A DNA stretch of 64,000 nucleotides. Origin: Campylobacter lanienae NCTC 13004. GTDB taxonomy: Bacteria > Campylobacterota > Campylobacteria > Campylobacterales > Campylobacteraceae. Every line of letters begins with the position of its first letter. Position 1 is the stretch's first letter. Made by a program: the position numbers and the translations under genes. Below, one piece after another: positions 45,816 to 55,019 of the stretch. Under the pieces are notes generated by a model. That model ran no database searches. It was not told the DNA's origin and was given only the letters and a program-made list of their open reading frames with translations. The DNA lies in contig NZ_CP015578.1 in the NCBI RefSeq assembly GCF_002139935.1, positions 186,001-250,000 of the forward strand, in the 5' to 3' direction.

Positions 45816-47020
45816 ATATTATCTTCTCTTAAAAGCACTCTAACTCCAGGCAGCTCCTTGCCCTCTATAAGCTCCAAGCTAGCACCACCACCTGTTGAGA
45901 TAAAGGTCATCTCATCAGTATCCCCAGCTCTCTCAACTACATCAGCAGTATCGCCGCCGCCGACCACAGTAGTAGCAAAGCTCTCTCCAATAGCGTGGCT
46001 CATTTTTATGCTACCTTTGCTGAATTTATCCATCTCAAAAACACCCATAGGGCCATTCCACCAGATGGTTTGAGCATCGGCAATTGCCTCTTTAAACAGC
46101 TTCACGCTAGCTGGGCCGATATCTAGCCCCATCCAGCCATTTGGGATCTCTTGAACAGGAACATACTTGATCGCACTATCATTGCTAAAACTTTGAGCCG
46201 CTACGACATCAACAGGCAGATAAATTTTCACGCCTAGCTCACGGCCTTTTTTAAGAATGTTTGATGCTTCTTCTACAAGCTCCTCTTCTAAAAGGGAATT
46301 TCCGATATTTTCACCAAGAGCTTTTAAAAATGTAAATGCCATACCGCCACCGATGATTAATTTATCAATGCGTGGCAAGAGATTGGTTAGGGCTTGAAGT
46401 TTGCCACTTACTTTTGATCCGCCCGTTACTGCGACAAATGGGCGACTAGGGTGGCGGATTAGATTTTGACCAAATTCAATCTCTTTAATTAGCAAAAATC
46501 CAGCAGCCTTATGCTCACTATCGTAGCATTGAGTTATAGCATGGACGCTAGAGTGAGCTCTATGACATACGCCAAAAGCGTCATTGACATAGTAATCAGC
46601 AAATTCGCTAAGAGATTTCGCCAAGTTTATATCATCTTTTGTCTCGCCCTTTTCAAAGCGTAAATTTTCTAATAACAAAATCTCGCCAGATTGTAGTTTT
46701 TGAACCTTTTCTTTAGCATCGTAGCCGACTACATCGTGAGCAAATTTAATCTCTCTATCCATTAATCTACCAAGTCTTTTAGCTACTGGTAGAAGTGAGT
46801 ATTTGTCTTCGTAGCCATTTTTTGGGCGACCTAAGTGGCTAGCTAAGATAACAGAGCAACCTTGATCTAAAATATATCTTATAGTTGGGATAACTGAGCG
46901 GATTCTTCTATCATCTGTGATGTTGTTAAATTCATCCATAGGCGTGTTAAAATCGCACCTTACAAGAACCTTGCTACCACTTTTAAATTCAATATCTTTT
47001 ATAGAAATAATCTCACTCAT
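45812..47020 (-). CDS. pgk: phosphoglycerate kinase
   Basis: A 402-residue two-domain kinase making ATP from 1,3-bisphosphoglycerate, or running backwards in gluconeogenesis. [12 protein letters not shown] and [11 protein letters not shown] are the phosphoglycerate site; [23 protein letters not shown] and [13 protein letters not shown] are the nucleotide domain. It lies 1 nt downstream of gapA. Confidence 0.96.
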
Positions 47021-47021
47021 A

Positions 47022-48017
47022 TCACTTCTCGCTTATAAATTTAGCCATTTCAACTAAGCGATTGCTATAGCCCCACTCATTGTCATACCACGCCATTACC
47101 TTAATCATATCACCGCAAATTACTTGAGTTAGATCAGCCGCTACTATGCTTGAGTAGTTTGAGGTGATAAAATCGCTACTAACTCTCTCATCAAAATCCA
47201 CAGCCATAATGCCCTTTAAGCTACCTTTGCTAGCTTCTACAAATGCGTTATTTAGCTCATCTTTTGTTACGCTTTTTTCAAGTACAGCAGTCAAATCTAC
47301 AATTGATACATTTGGGACTGGAACTCTAATGCTTTGTCCGTGTAGTTTGCCATCTAGGCTAGGCATTACTAATTTCATAGCTTTGGCAGCTCCTGTGCTA
47401 GTAGGGATCATATTAGCAGCAGCTGCTCTAGAACGCCTAAAATCACGGCATTTGACATCTACTAGGCTTTGGCCATTTGTGTATGCGTGGATGGTAGTCA
47501 TAAGGCCCTTTTTTATACCATAAAGATCTTCTAAAACCCTAGTTACAGGACCTAAGCAGTTGGTAGTACAGCTTGCGTTGGAGATGATTGTTTGGCCTTC
47601 GTATTTATCTGAATTTACACCTAAAACAAATGTTGGAGTATCATCCTTAGCTGGTGCGCTCATTATAACCTTTTTAGCACCTTTGGCGATGTAGGTTTGG
47701 CATTGCTCTTTTGTAAGGAATTTGCCGGTACATTCTAATACTACATCAATTCCCTTTAGGTCTAAATCATTGATATCTCTTGTGCTATATACTCTGATTT
47801 TTTTGCCATTGATAGCGATATAATCATCATTTAAAACTTCTACATCTTGATCGAATTCACCATGAACGGTGTCATATTTGAGTAGATATCTAGTCATTTT
47901 ACGCTCAGCAGTATCGTTTATAATGCTTAATTCATACTCTGCTGGGTTATTGAGTATAATCCTAGCAGCACATCTGCCGATTCTTCCAAAACCATTAATT
48001 GCTATTTTAAGTGCCAT
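47022..48017 (-). CDS. gapA: glyceraldehyde-3-phosphate dehydrogenase
   Basis: A 331-residue NAD(P)-dependent dehydrogenase. [13 protein letters not shown] is the cofactor motif and the catalytic cysteine (about 150) is in [27 protein letters not shown] is the conserved end. The frame has two ATGs in ATGAAAATGGCA; the second (48017) is used because AAGGA stands 6-7 nt before it and it gives the family's usual start. It is first in the minus-strand gapA-pgk-tpiA-fabI operon. Confidence 0.95.
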   Translation of the reverse strand: MALKIAINGFGRIGRCAARIILNNPAEYELSIINDTAERKMTRYLLKYDTVHGEFDQDVEVLNDDYIAINGKKIRVYSTRDINDLDLKGIDVVLECTGKFLTKEQCQTYIAKGAKKVIMSAPAKDDTPTFVLGVNSDKYEGQTIISNASCTTNCLGPVTRVLEDLYGIKKGLMTTIHAYTNGQSLVDVKCRDFRRSRAAAANMIPTSTGAAKAMKLVMPSLDGKLHGQSIRVPVPNVSIVDLTAVLEKSVTKDELNNAFVEASKGSLKGIMAVDFDERVSSDFITSNYSSIVAADLTQVICGDMIKVMAWYDNEWGYSNRLVEMAKFISEK

Positions 48018-48033
48018 TTTCATCCTTTTTGGG

Positions 48034-48039
48034 TATAAT
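48034..48039 (+). promoter_or_regulatory. -10 box of nadD promoter
   Basis: TATAAT in GGGTATAATCTGG, 34 nt upstream of the nadD start. It overlaps the divergent gapA promoter region. Confidence 0.5.
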
Positions 48040-48045
48040 CTGGTT

Positions 48046-48051
48046 ATTTTA
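48046..48051 (-). promoter_or_regulatory. -10 box of gapA promoter
   Basis: Minus-strand TAAAAT in AGTAAAATAACC, 29 nt upstream of the chosen gapA start. Only 6 nt separate it from the opposite-facing nadD -10 box, so polymerases at the two promoters should compete. Confidence 0.45.
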
Positions 48052-48073
48052 CTAAAAAAAAGGTTAAAAAAAA

Positions 48074-48622
48074 TTGAATATAGCTATTTTTGGTGGAAGT
48101 TTTGACCCGCCACATTTGGGTCATGATATGATCGTAAAAGAGGCCTTAAAGAGCTTAAATATTAATAAACTTATTATTATTCCAACATTTTTAAGCCCTT
48201 TTAAGAGCGAATTTGGTGCGCCACCGCTTTTGAGACTTCAGTGGTGTAATGAGCTTTGGTCTAATCTAGATGAAAAAATTATAATAAGTGATTATGAAAT
48301 TTCGCAAAATCGACCGGTGGCTACAATAGAGAGTGTGAGATATTTTAAGCGTGAGTTTAATCCTAAGAAAATTTATCTAATAATCGGTGCTGATCAGCTA
48401 AAAAATTTAGATAAATGGCATAAATTTGATGAGTTAAGGGAGCTTGTAAGCTTCGTTGTGGCTAGTAGAGATGGGATTAGGGTTGAATCAAATTTGCAAA
48501 AACTAGATATAAATGTTAAAATCTCATCTTCAAAGATTAAATCTGAGTTAAATTTTAAGCATATTCCAACTGCTATTTTAGATAGTGTTGAGAAATTTTA
48601 TAAGGATAAAAATGCAAAATAG
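48074..48622 (+). CDS. nadD: nicotinate-nucleotide adenylyltransferase
   Basis: A 182-residue nucleotidyltransferase forming deamido-NAD from nicotinate mononucleotide and ATP. IAIFGGSFDPPHLGHDM holds the HxGH motif; SSSKIKSEL is the ISSTxIR-type motif. It starts with TTG at 48074, the only codon that gives the whole first strand. It overlaps the rsfS start by 11 nt, an arrangement conserved in many bacteria. Confidence 0.92.
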   Translation: MNIAIFGGSFDPPHLGHDMIVKEALKSLNINKLIIIPTFLSPFKSEFGAPPLLRLQWCNELWSNLDEKIIISDYEISQNRPVATIESVRYFKREFNPKKIYLIIGADQLKNLDKWHKFDELRELVSFVVASRDGIRVESNLQKLDINVKISSSKIKSELNFKHIPTAILDSVEKFYKDKNAK

Positions 48623-48938
48623 AATAGATAAAATTGTTAAAATTTTAGATGATAAAAAGGCTGAAAATATCGAAATTATCGATATGCAAGGTAGGGATTA
48701 TTTGAGTAAATTTGTAATTGTAGCTACCACTTTGGCCGCACGGCATGGGGCTGCTTTGTTAGATGATTTAAAGAGTGAGCTAAAGCCTGCTGGGGAGAAT
48801 TTTTTGGGTGTTGAGAGTAGTGAAGATTGGACTGTGATTGACCTTGGTGATATCATGATTCACCTTATGAGTGAGGCGTATAGGGCAAAATACAATATAG
48901 AAGAGTTTTTAAAAGAGTTAAATACAAAATCCAATTAA
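48612..48938 (+). CDS. rsfS: ribosomal silencing factor RsfS
   Basis: A 108-residue protein that binds L14 and blocks subunit joining when nutrients are scarce. DKIVKILDDKKAENIEIIDM, FVIVATTLAARHGAALLDDL and EDWTVIDLGDIMIHLMSEAY are RsfS signatures. The frame could begin at TTG 48585, but ATG 48612 has AAGGA 5 nt upstream and matches the family. It follows nadD. Confidence 0.92.
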   Translation: MQNRIDKIVKILDDKKAENIEIIDMQGRDYLSKFVIVATTLAARHGAALLDDLKSELKPAGENFLGVESSEDWTVIDLGDIMIHLMSEAYRAKYNIEEFLKELNTKSN

Positions 48939-48949
48939 TTAAATTTGTG

Positions 48950-48981
48950 CCAAATTTAGCGGATATTTACTAAATTTGGCT
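48950..48981. terminator. hairpin between rsfS and argS
   Basis: GCCAAATTTAG (48950-48960) and CTAAATTTGGC (48971-48981) are perfect 11 bp complements around a 10 nt loop, centred between the convergent stops. No long T run follows; bidirectional termination is probable but not certain. Confidence 0.5.
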
Positions 48982-48990
48982 TGGATTTGC

Positions 48991-50586
48991 TTAATTTTCC
49001 ATTATATCTTTGGCTTTGATTCCCATTAAATTTAGCGCTACTTTGATACTTAGGGCTACGACGCTAAATAGCTTTAATAGCTCATCTTCATTTTGGCTTC
49101 CTACGACTCTATTTTCATTATAGAATTTATGAAAACTCGCACTAAGGGATTTTAGATAATCTGGAATTTTGTGTAGGCTTCTTTGATTTAGGGCATCTTC
49201 TAAGATTTCAGGCATAATCAAAGCTTCAAATAGCAGATTTTTGCCCTCATCACTTAAATTAGCCAAAGAGACATTGGCCACATCAGCTGGTGATTTGGCT
49301 GCTTTTGTGAAAATTTGATTTATTCTAGCGTGAGCGTAGTTGATATAAAATACCGGATTTGAGCTATCTTGTTTTTTAAGCTCATCAATATCAAACTCAA
49401 GGCTACTAGTGTTGGCTTTGGAGATGAATATAAATCTCAAAGCATCGCTACCAATTTCGCTTAAAATATCACTCATTAAGACACTAGTTCCTGCTCTTTT
49501 GCTCATTTTAAATGGTTTTCCATCTTTTAATAGGCTTACCATTTGCATTAAAATCACTTCAAGTTTGCTCTCATCATAACCAAGAAAATTGATAGCCGCT
49601 TTCAATCTAGGGATATATCCATGGTGATCAGCGCCCCAGATATTGATATAATTATCATATCCGCTAGCGAATTTGACATTATGATAGATTATATCACCGG
49701 CTAGATATGTAGGGCGACCATCGCTTCGCACTACGACTCTATCACTATCATCGCCAAGTTTTGTAGAGGCGATATAGGTTGTATCATCTTTTTTATATAC
49801 CTCACCACTTTTTTCTAAACGCTTAAGAGTGGAGTCTAACTCACCATAATACGACTTCTCGCTTGCCCAGTTATCTATGGTAATTCCAGCATCTGCTAGA
49901 TCTTTTTTGATTATATCAAGCACCTTATCTTTGCCAAATTCGGCTAGTTCGAGATTGCGATTAGGATCAAAAATATCTTTACCAAATTTATCATAAGCCT
50001 CTTTGGCTAGCTCATCTATATACTCACCTCTATAATATTTCTCTGGATATTCCACGATTTCATTAAATAAAATTTCACGAGCTCTAAGCGAGATTGAGAT
50101 TCCTAGTAAATCTATTTGATTGCCAGCGTCATTTATGTAATACTCCGTATGGACGCCCACGCCGATATGTCTAGCGACTCTAGCTAAGGTATCGCCATAC
50201 ACCGCTCCACGCACATGGCCTATGTGTAGTGGGCCAGTAGGGTTGGCGCTGATATATTCTAAAAATATATTTTTAGGATTTTTTATCTCTTTTGAGCCGA
50301 ATTTATCTCCACTTTTTAAAGCTTCGTTGGCTAAGGAATTTAAAAATTCGCCACTTAATTTGAAATTTATATATCCATTGACCGCACTTACTTCATAGTT
50401 TGGTGAGTTAAATTTTTGTGATATCTCATTAGCTATTGCTATGGGGGATTTTTTAAGCTCTTTGGCTAGACTAAATGCGATTGGCGTAGCGTAGTGAGCT
50501 AGAGATTTGTCTTTTGGTTTTTCTACTACGACTTCACGGCCTAAAATCGTGCTTATCTCATTTTTTAGAGTATCTTTAGCACTCAT
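48991..50586 (-). CDS. argS: arginine-tRNA ligase
   Basis: A 531-residue class I synthetase. The HIGH motif is ANPTGPLHIGHVRGAVYGD and the KMSKS-like loop is KMSKRAGTSV. The amino-terminal Add1 domain binds tRNA, and the helical anticodon domain ends the protein with VALSIKVALNLMGI. It abuts tatA (1 nt overlap) in the acidic-protein/gmk/tatA/argS operon. Confidence 0.96.
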   Translation of the reverse strand: MSAKDTLKNEISTILGREVVVEKPKDKSLAHYATPIAFSLAKELKKSPIAIANEISQKFNSPNYEVSAVNGYINFKLSGEFLNSLANEALKSGDKFGSKEIKNPKNIFLEYISANPTGPLHIGHVRGAVYGDTLARVARHIGVGVHTEYYINDAGNQIDLLGISISLRAREILFNEIVEYPEKYYRGEYIDELAKEAYDKFGKDIFDPNRNLELAEFGKDKVLDIIKKDLADAGITIDNWASEKSYYGELDSTLKRLEKSGEVYKKDDTTYIASTKLGDDSDRVVVRSDGRPTYLAGDIIYHNVKFASGYDNYINIWGADHHGYIPRLKAAINFLGYDESKLEVILMQMVSLLKDGKPFKMSKRAGTSVLMSDILSEIGSDALRFIFISKANTSSLEFDIDELKKQDSSNPVFYINYAHARINQIFTKAAKSPADVANVSLANLSDEGKNLLFEALIMPEILEDALNQRSLHKIPDYLKSLSASFHKFYNENRVVGSQNEDELLKLFSVVALSIKVALNLMGIKAKDIMEN

Positions 50587-50798
50587 TAGGCACTCTTTTG
50601 AGTTTCATCTTTTTTGGTTTGAGTTGTCTCTTCGCTCTTTTGAATTTGCTCTAATGGGGTATCATCTTCCATCTCTTTTTTGAAGCTTTTTATACCTTTA
50701 CCCATACCTTTTGCTAATTCAGGGATCTTTTTTGCGCCAAAAAGCAAAACAATAATCGCCAAAACAATCAACCAGTGACTTATACTCATACTACCCAT
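50586..50798 (-). CDS. tatA: Sec-independent translocase protein TatA
   Basis: A 70-residue protein forming the translocation pore of the twin-arginine pathway. The membrane helix ([20 protein letters not shown]) is followed by the amphipathic [20 protein letters not shown] and a charged tail. AAGGAGAAA precedes the ATG. tatB and tatC are not adjacent. Its stop overlaps the argS start by one base. Confidence 0.94.
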   Translation of the reverse strand: MGSMSISHWLIVLAIIVLLFGAKKIPELAKGMGKGIKSFKKEMEDDTPLEQIQKSEETTQTKKDETQKSA

Positions 50799-50841
50799 AA
50801 TTTTCTCCTTAAATTAAATTTGTTTAAAAATATTGAATTTA

Positions 50842-51450
50842 TCACTCGCTCCAGCTCTCTATAACCTCATTTATATTAAAACTTTGACTTTTTGAACTCA
50901 TTGAGATAAATATAGATTTTAATCTCTCATATGCGTTATCTATATCATCATTGATTATTAAATAGTCATATTCGCCGATGTGAGCGATCTCTGTTGCTGC
51001 ATTAAATAGCCTATTTTCTATCGTTTGAGCGTCATCGCTACCTCGTTTTATCAAGCGTCTTTTTAATTCATGCCTATCCTTTGTGGTGATAAATACCGAT
51101 GTTATGATATCATTATACTCCTTCATCGCTAGATAATAGCCTTGAACATCAATATCAAAAATTACTACTTTATTATCTTTTAAGGCCTTTTCTACCGGCT
51201 CAAGGCTAGTGCCATAGTAGTTTTTATGGACATTTGCCCACTCTAAAAATTTGCCATTATCAATGCCTTTTTTGAACTCATCAACACTAATAAAGTGATA
51301 ATCCACTCCATCTTTTTCTCCATCTCTTGGCGACCTTGTGGTGCTAGAAATAGAGAAATATATATTGTCAAATTCACTCATCAAGCGTGATAATAGTGTG
51401 CTTTTGCCACTTCCACTAGGACCGCTGATTAGTAGAATTTGGCCGCTCAT
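50842..51450 (-). CDS. gmk: guanylate kinase
   Basis: A 202-residue nucleoside monophosphate kinase (GMP plus ATP). The P-loop is LLISGPSGSGKSTLLSRL, the GMP site is STTRSPRDGEKDGVDYHFIS and VIFDIDVQGY the Walker B region. It overlaps the acidic protein gene by 4 nt. Confidence 0.95.
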   Translation of the reverse strand: MSGQILLISGPSGSGKSTLLSRLMSEFDNIYFSISSTTRSPRDGEKDGVDYHFISVDEFKKGIDNGKFLEWANVHKNYYGTSLEPVEKALKDNKVVIFDIDVQGYYLAMKEYNDIITSVFITTKDRHELKRRLIKRGSDDAQTIENRLFNAATEIAHIGEYDYLIINDDIDNAYERLKSIFISMSSKSQSFNINEVIESWSE

Positions 51451-52988
51451 TTTTTGCCTTTGAAGCTGATATTTACATTAATATCGATATCTTTTAATAT
51501 ATCTTTTAATGCGCTATTGCTTAGGGCTTTACTAATCTCATCGCCGATTTGCGTAGATAGAATTTTTGCTAATTCATCTCTGTTTATATCTGTTTGTGAG
51601 CTATCGTTATTTGGCTCTGGGGTTTGGTCTTTTGTAGGAGTTGAATCTTCTATAATGGCTTGTTTTATGGTGGCTTCATCGGTTTGCGTGATGGTTTCAT
51701 TTAGGGCTTTTTTGATATCGATTTCATTTAAATCATCAATTGTGCTAGCCTCGCAGCTACTTTTAAATTCCTTTGTCTGATCCACGCTCTCTTCCTCACA
51801 ATCCATATTGTCAATTTCATCAAGCATATTGCTTAGCTCATTTAAATTATCTGAATAGTCTAAATTATCAATCGCTTTTGGCTCTTCTGCTTCTTGAATT
51901 TCTATCATAGGTTCTTTGATTTTATCTTCGCTATTATCTTCTGAGAGATTATCTAAAGCAGATATATCAAGCTCTATATTTTTATACTCATCGGTTATAT
52001 CTTTTATAGATTGTTTTGAATTTTTATTTTTTTTATCGCTGATTTTCTCATCAATTTCACTTATTTCATCACTATTTAAATCAATGTTGCCATCATCGCT
52101 AACTTCGCTAATCTCATCATCTAACTCAAATATCTCATCATCTTTTTTATCATCTAATTCTATAAGCTCATCTGTGTGATTATCATCGCTGATTTTCTCA
52201 TCAATTTCGCTTATTTCATCGTTTATTTCACTTATTTCATCACTATTTAAATCAATGTTGCCATCATCGCTAACTTCGCTAATCTCATCATCTAACTCAA
52301 ATATCTCATCATCTTTTTTATCATCTAATTCTATAAGCTCATCTGTATTTTGGGTGATATTGTCAGTTTCATCGACTTCATTTTCTACAAATTGCTCTTC
52401 TATTGGCTCATCTGGCTCATCTAAATTCATCGTTTCATTATTATCTACAAAATCATCATTTAGAGTTTCATCATCTTTTTTATCTGTAAAATCATCTATA
52501 TGCTTTGTATCACCTAATAATTCATCATCGCTAAAATCACCAAAACTACTCAAATCATCACCAGAATCAAATGAGATACTATCCAAATCTTGAATTTCTC
52601 CAAATTCATTTCCGATCTTTATATCATCTGCAAATGTCGTTTGAGTGTTTATATCGTTATTTTGAGTTGTTTTTGGATTGATATTTAAAATTTCTTTTAT
52701 AATATCTATAAAATCAGTTGGCAAAAATGGCTTTTGTAGAGTGTTTTTGGGATCTAGATTATACTCTTCAAATTTAGTTCTAGGAATCAAAAATAGCTGA
52801 TTTTTCGCATATTTTAGGTAATCAACGCTAGAATCATAAAGTCCGCTATCACATATAATCAAATCAGCATCACCACTAGCCAAACTCTCTAAATTATCAA
52901 TTTCAACAAATTCAAATCCAAGCTTATTTAAGCTTACGCTTACTAGCTTTGAAACTGCTGGGTTATTGTTTAGTAAAATTACCTTCAT
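51447..52988 (-). CDS. highly acidic protein with degenerate receiver domain
   Basis: A 513-residue protein. Residues 1-100 look like a response-regulator receiver (VILLNNNPAVSKLVSVSLNK, LIICDSGLYD with Asp46, and the Lys-Pro motif QKPFLP), but the acidic pair near the start is missing, so phosphorylation is doubtful. About 115-480 is extremely acidic, Asp/Glu/Ile/Ser-rich, with a repeated block (DELIELDDKKDDEIFELDDE) encoded by two identical 121 bp segments. The end has a predicted helix and INVNISFKGKK. C. jejuni has a 'highly acidic protein' in the same place beside gmk, tatA, argS and fliR; function unknown. AAGGGGCAAGTAT precedes the ATG. Confidence 0.8.
   Translation of the reverse strand: MKVILLNNNPAVSKLVSVSLNKLGFEFVEIDNLESLASGDADLIICDSGLYDSSVDYLKYAKNQLFLIPRTKFEEYNLDPKNTLQKPFLPTDFIDIIKEILNINPKTTQNNDINTQTTFADDIKIGNEFGEIQDLDSISFDSGDDLSSFGDFSDDELLGDTKHIDDFTDKKDDETLNDDFVDNNETMNLDEPDEPIEEQFVENEVDETDNITQNTDELIELDDKKDDEIFELDDEISEVSDDGNIDLNSDEISEINDEISEIDEKISDDNHTDELIELDDKKDDEIFELDDEISEVSDDGNIDLNSDEISEIDEKISDKKNKNSKQSIKDITDEYKNIELDISALDNLSEDNSEDKIKEPMIEIQEAEEPKAIDNLDYSDNLNELSNMLDEIDNMDCEEESVDQTKEFKSSCEASTIDDLNEIDIKKALNETITQTDEATIKQAIIEDSTPTKDQTPEPNNDSSQTDINRDELAKILSTQIGDEISKALSNSALKDILKDIDINVNISFKGKK
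52055..52175 (-). repeat. 121 bp repeat in the acidic protein gene, copy 1
   Basis: Identical at every base to 52226-52346, offset 171 bp (57 codons, so in frame). Encodes an acidic block including KKDDEIFELDDEISEVSDDG. The identity points to recent duplication and a site where repeat number could change the protein length without breaking the frame. Confidence 0.85.
52226..52346 (-). repeat. 121 bp repeat in the acidic protein gene, copy 2
   Basis: Second copy of the segment at 52055-52175, with related flanks (GCTGATTTTCTCATCAATTT on the plus strand occurs next to both). Confidence 0.85.
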
Positions 52989-53015
52989 ATACTTGCCCCT
53001 TAAAAATTTTGCAAT

Positions 53016-53021
53016 ATTTTA
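53016..53021 (-). promoter_or_regulatory. -10 box of the acidic protein-gmk-tatA-argS operon
   Basis: Minus-strand TAAAAT in CGTAAAATATTGC, 28 nt upstream of the acidic protein start. Confidence 0.45.
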
Positions 53022-53049
53022 CGAAATTTTTCATTATTTATTGCTTTAT

Positions 53050-53823
53050 TTAATAAAATAAACTAGGTAAATCATTTAAAACTTTCATCATAAGCGTTGT
53101 AAAGACCTTCACAATCATAGCAAGTATAGCCATCAAGACGACAAATGCTATAGCGATTTTGATAGGATATCCAACTACTAATAGATTAAATTGTGGCATA
53201 GTTTTCATAAGCATACCAAAAATCAAATCTGACATTAGCGTAAGTGCTAATATAGGAAATGAGATGATAAAGCCATATAAAAACAAATTTACCATCCCTT
53301 GGGCTGCGTATTTAAGGATATTTTGCTCTGGATAAAATCCTCCAAGTGGGATAAACTCAAGCCCATAAGCCAAAAAATATAGTATCAAATGATGTCCATC
53401 AAATAGCAAAAAAGCTAGTAAAACAATTAAATTTAAGATATTTGAGATTAATGGGGCGTTTATGCCACTTTGCGGGTCAATAACTGTTGCCATAGAAAAT
53501 CCCATAATCATTGAAATTTGCTCTCCGGCTAACTGAACCGCCCCAAAAACTAATAGCAAAAGCACCCCCGCACATAGTCCAAGCATAAGCTCAGATAGGG
53601 TTTCTAGGATTAGATATTGGATATTTAAGCTATCAAGATTAGCCATTGGCGGCGTAAGTGGAAATAGATAAAAAGCAAGTAGTAGCGAGAGCGTGGCTTT
53701 GATGACTATGGGAATTTGCATATGGTTAAAAAATGGGAAAAACACCATCAAAGCACCAGTCCTAACAAGTAGCAAAAAAAATGTTACCACATTTTCTTGA
53801 GTAAGATAATTTATAAATTCCAC
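53050..53823 (-). CDS. fliR: flagellar export protein FliR
   Basis: A 257-residue membrane protein of the flagellar export gate with about six membrane helices (for example TFFLLLVRTGALMVFFPFFN and LSELMLGLCAGVLLLLVFGA). QISMIMGFSMATVIDPQSG and KTMPQFNLLVVGYPIKI are FliR signatures. It lies 24 nt after the LptF/G-type permease gene on the minus strand. Apart from flhB, no other flagellar gene is close. Confidence 0.94.
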   Translation of the reverse strand: MEFINYLTQENVVTFFLLLVRTGALMVFFPFFNHMQIPIVIKATLSLLLAFYLFPLTPPMANLDSLNIQYLILETLSELMLGLCAGVLLLLVFGAVQLAGEQISMIMGFSMATVIDPQSGINAPLISNILNLIVLLAFLLFDGHHLILYFLAYGLEFIPLGGFYPEQNILKYAAQGMVNLFLYGFIISFPILALTLMSDLIFGMLMKTMPQFNLLVVGYPIKIAIAFVVLMAILAMIVKVFTTLMMKVLNDLPSLFY

Positions 53824-53847
53824 AACTAACCTAAACTAAATTCAAAT

Positions 53848-54909
53848 TTACCTATGCTCATAGACCTTATACCCAGCAAATAGCATTAATAAAACAATAG
53901 GCAATATTATCCCAAATTCAGCCGCGATAGCTCCATTAAGGCTAATTCTAATAAGCAAAAACAGCACTCCCCACACGCACAAAGTAGCTAAAATCGCCGC
54001 AAAACTAGCAATACTCAAACTAGCAAATCTCCCAGTAAGTGGCATATAATAGTATAGTATCAGCACCATAAACGGGGCAAAAAGTGGGAAAAATAGCATT
54101 GAGTATAGTGCGGATTTGATTTTAGAGATATTGATATTTTCATTTTTTAAAGTCTTTATAGAGTCGATAGCATCGCTAATAGAGTATAGATTATCACTAT
54201 TTTTGATATTTTCGATTATTCGTGGGCGGAAGTTGCTAAGAGTGATTATCTCATCTAAATTCTTACTCTCAAACCCGCTACTACCTAGCTCGATATTTTG
54301 CGGTAAAGTAACAACTATATTATCTTTTAATCTCCAGATATTATCATCATAATTAGCCTCTTTGGCTATAGTTTGGCTCATAATTTTAGAGCCATTCATA
54401 TCAAAAATTCTAATATCCTTAGCGCTTTGTTTATCGCCAAAAAGCTTATCAATATATATAAATTTATTCTCAAAACGCAAAAATGTCAAATTCGTAAATC
54501 TCTCAAAACTTTGGAAATCTTCAAGCGACTCTTGACGCTCTTTGGCGTAGGCAAATTGAGTAAAGCATAATCCGATATAACCAAAGCTAATGATTAAAGC
54601 GATAGTGAAAATAGGTATTATCAAGCGATTTTTGCTAACGCCTAAGGCGTAGAAACTCACAAGTTCATTGGAGCGAATTAAATTTATAATAGTTACAATT
54701 AAAGCCAAAACTAAAGATATAGGCAAGATATAATTAATCGAGATTAAGGCAGTCAAACAAACATAAATAATCTGTAAATTAGCGCTATTTGGGAGATTTT
54801 TAAGGTTAGTTAAAGTATCAATAACTACATAAAATCCAACCAAAGCCATAAAGATAATAAGAAAATATTTAAAATATATAAATGAACTATATCTAGCAAA
54901 AAGATTCAT
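53848..54909 (-). CDS. LptF/LptG-family permease (YjgP/YjgQ)
   Basis: A 353-residue membrane protein with three helices at each end and a central periplasmic domain (about 120-265, NKFIYIDKLFGDKQSAKDIR). RSNELVSFYALGVSKNRLI is the typical coupling-helix motif. LptF and LptG form the membrane part of the transporter that extracts lipopolysaccharide from the inner membrane; which of the two this is cannot be told here. It precedes fliR in a two-gene transcript. Confidence 0.85.
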   Translation of the reverse strand: MNLFARYSSFIYFKYFLIIFMALVGFYVVIDTLTNLKNLPNSANLQIIYVCLTALISINYILPISLVLALIVTIINLIRSNELVSFYALGVSKNRLIIPIFTIALIISFGYIGLCFTQFAYAKERQESLEDFQSFERFTNLTFLRFENKFIYIDKLFGDKQSAKDIRIFDMNGSKIMSQTIAKEANYDDNIWRLKDNIVVTLPQNIELGSSGFESKNLDEIITLSNFRPRIIENIKNSDNLYSISDAIDSIKTLKNENINISKIKSALYSMLFFPLFAPFMVLILYYYMPLTGRFASLSIASFAAILATLCVWGVLFLLIRISLNGAIAAEFGIILPIVLLMLFAGYKVYEHR

Positions 54910-54942
54910 CCAAAATCCAAATTTGATATTAATTGGGCTGAA

Positions 54943-54948
54943 TTTTAT
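54943..54948 (-). promoter_or_regulatory. -10 box of the LptF/G-type gene
   Basis: Minus-strand TAAAAT within ATTTAGATAAAATTCAG, 34 nt upstream of the start codon. Confidence 0.5.
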
Positions 54949-54991
54949 CTAAATATGCTTAAATTTATTATCAAATTTTGGTAAATTTGGC

Positions 54992-54997
54992 TAGAAT
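54992..54997 (+). promoter_or_regulatory. -10 box of the VTT-domain gene
   Basis: TAGAAT in TTTGGCTAGAATTATG, 23 nt upstream of the ATG at 55020. Confidence 0.4.
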
Positions 54998-55019
54998 TAT
55001 GATTTTTTAAAGAGAAAAT

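Noticed and set aside
52055-52346. Spaced repeats considered as a CRISPR array
   Set aside because: Only two copies, 121 bp long, coding in frame for acidic residues; no cas genes are present.
51916-52593. Two plus-strand Ser-rich frames opposite the acidic protein gene, with repeated sequence
   Set aside because: Asp/Glu codons (GAT, GAA) read as Ser, Leu and Ile on the complement; the frames and their repeat are shadows of the real minus-strand gene.
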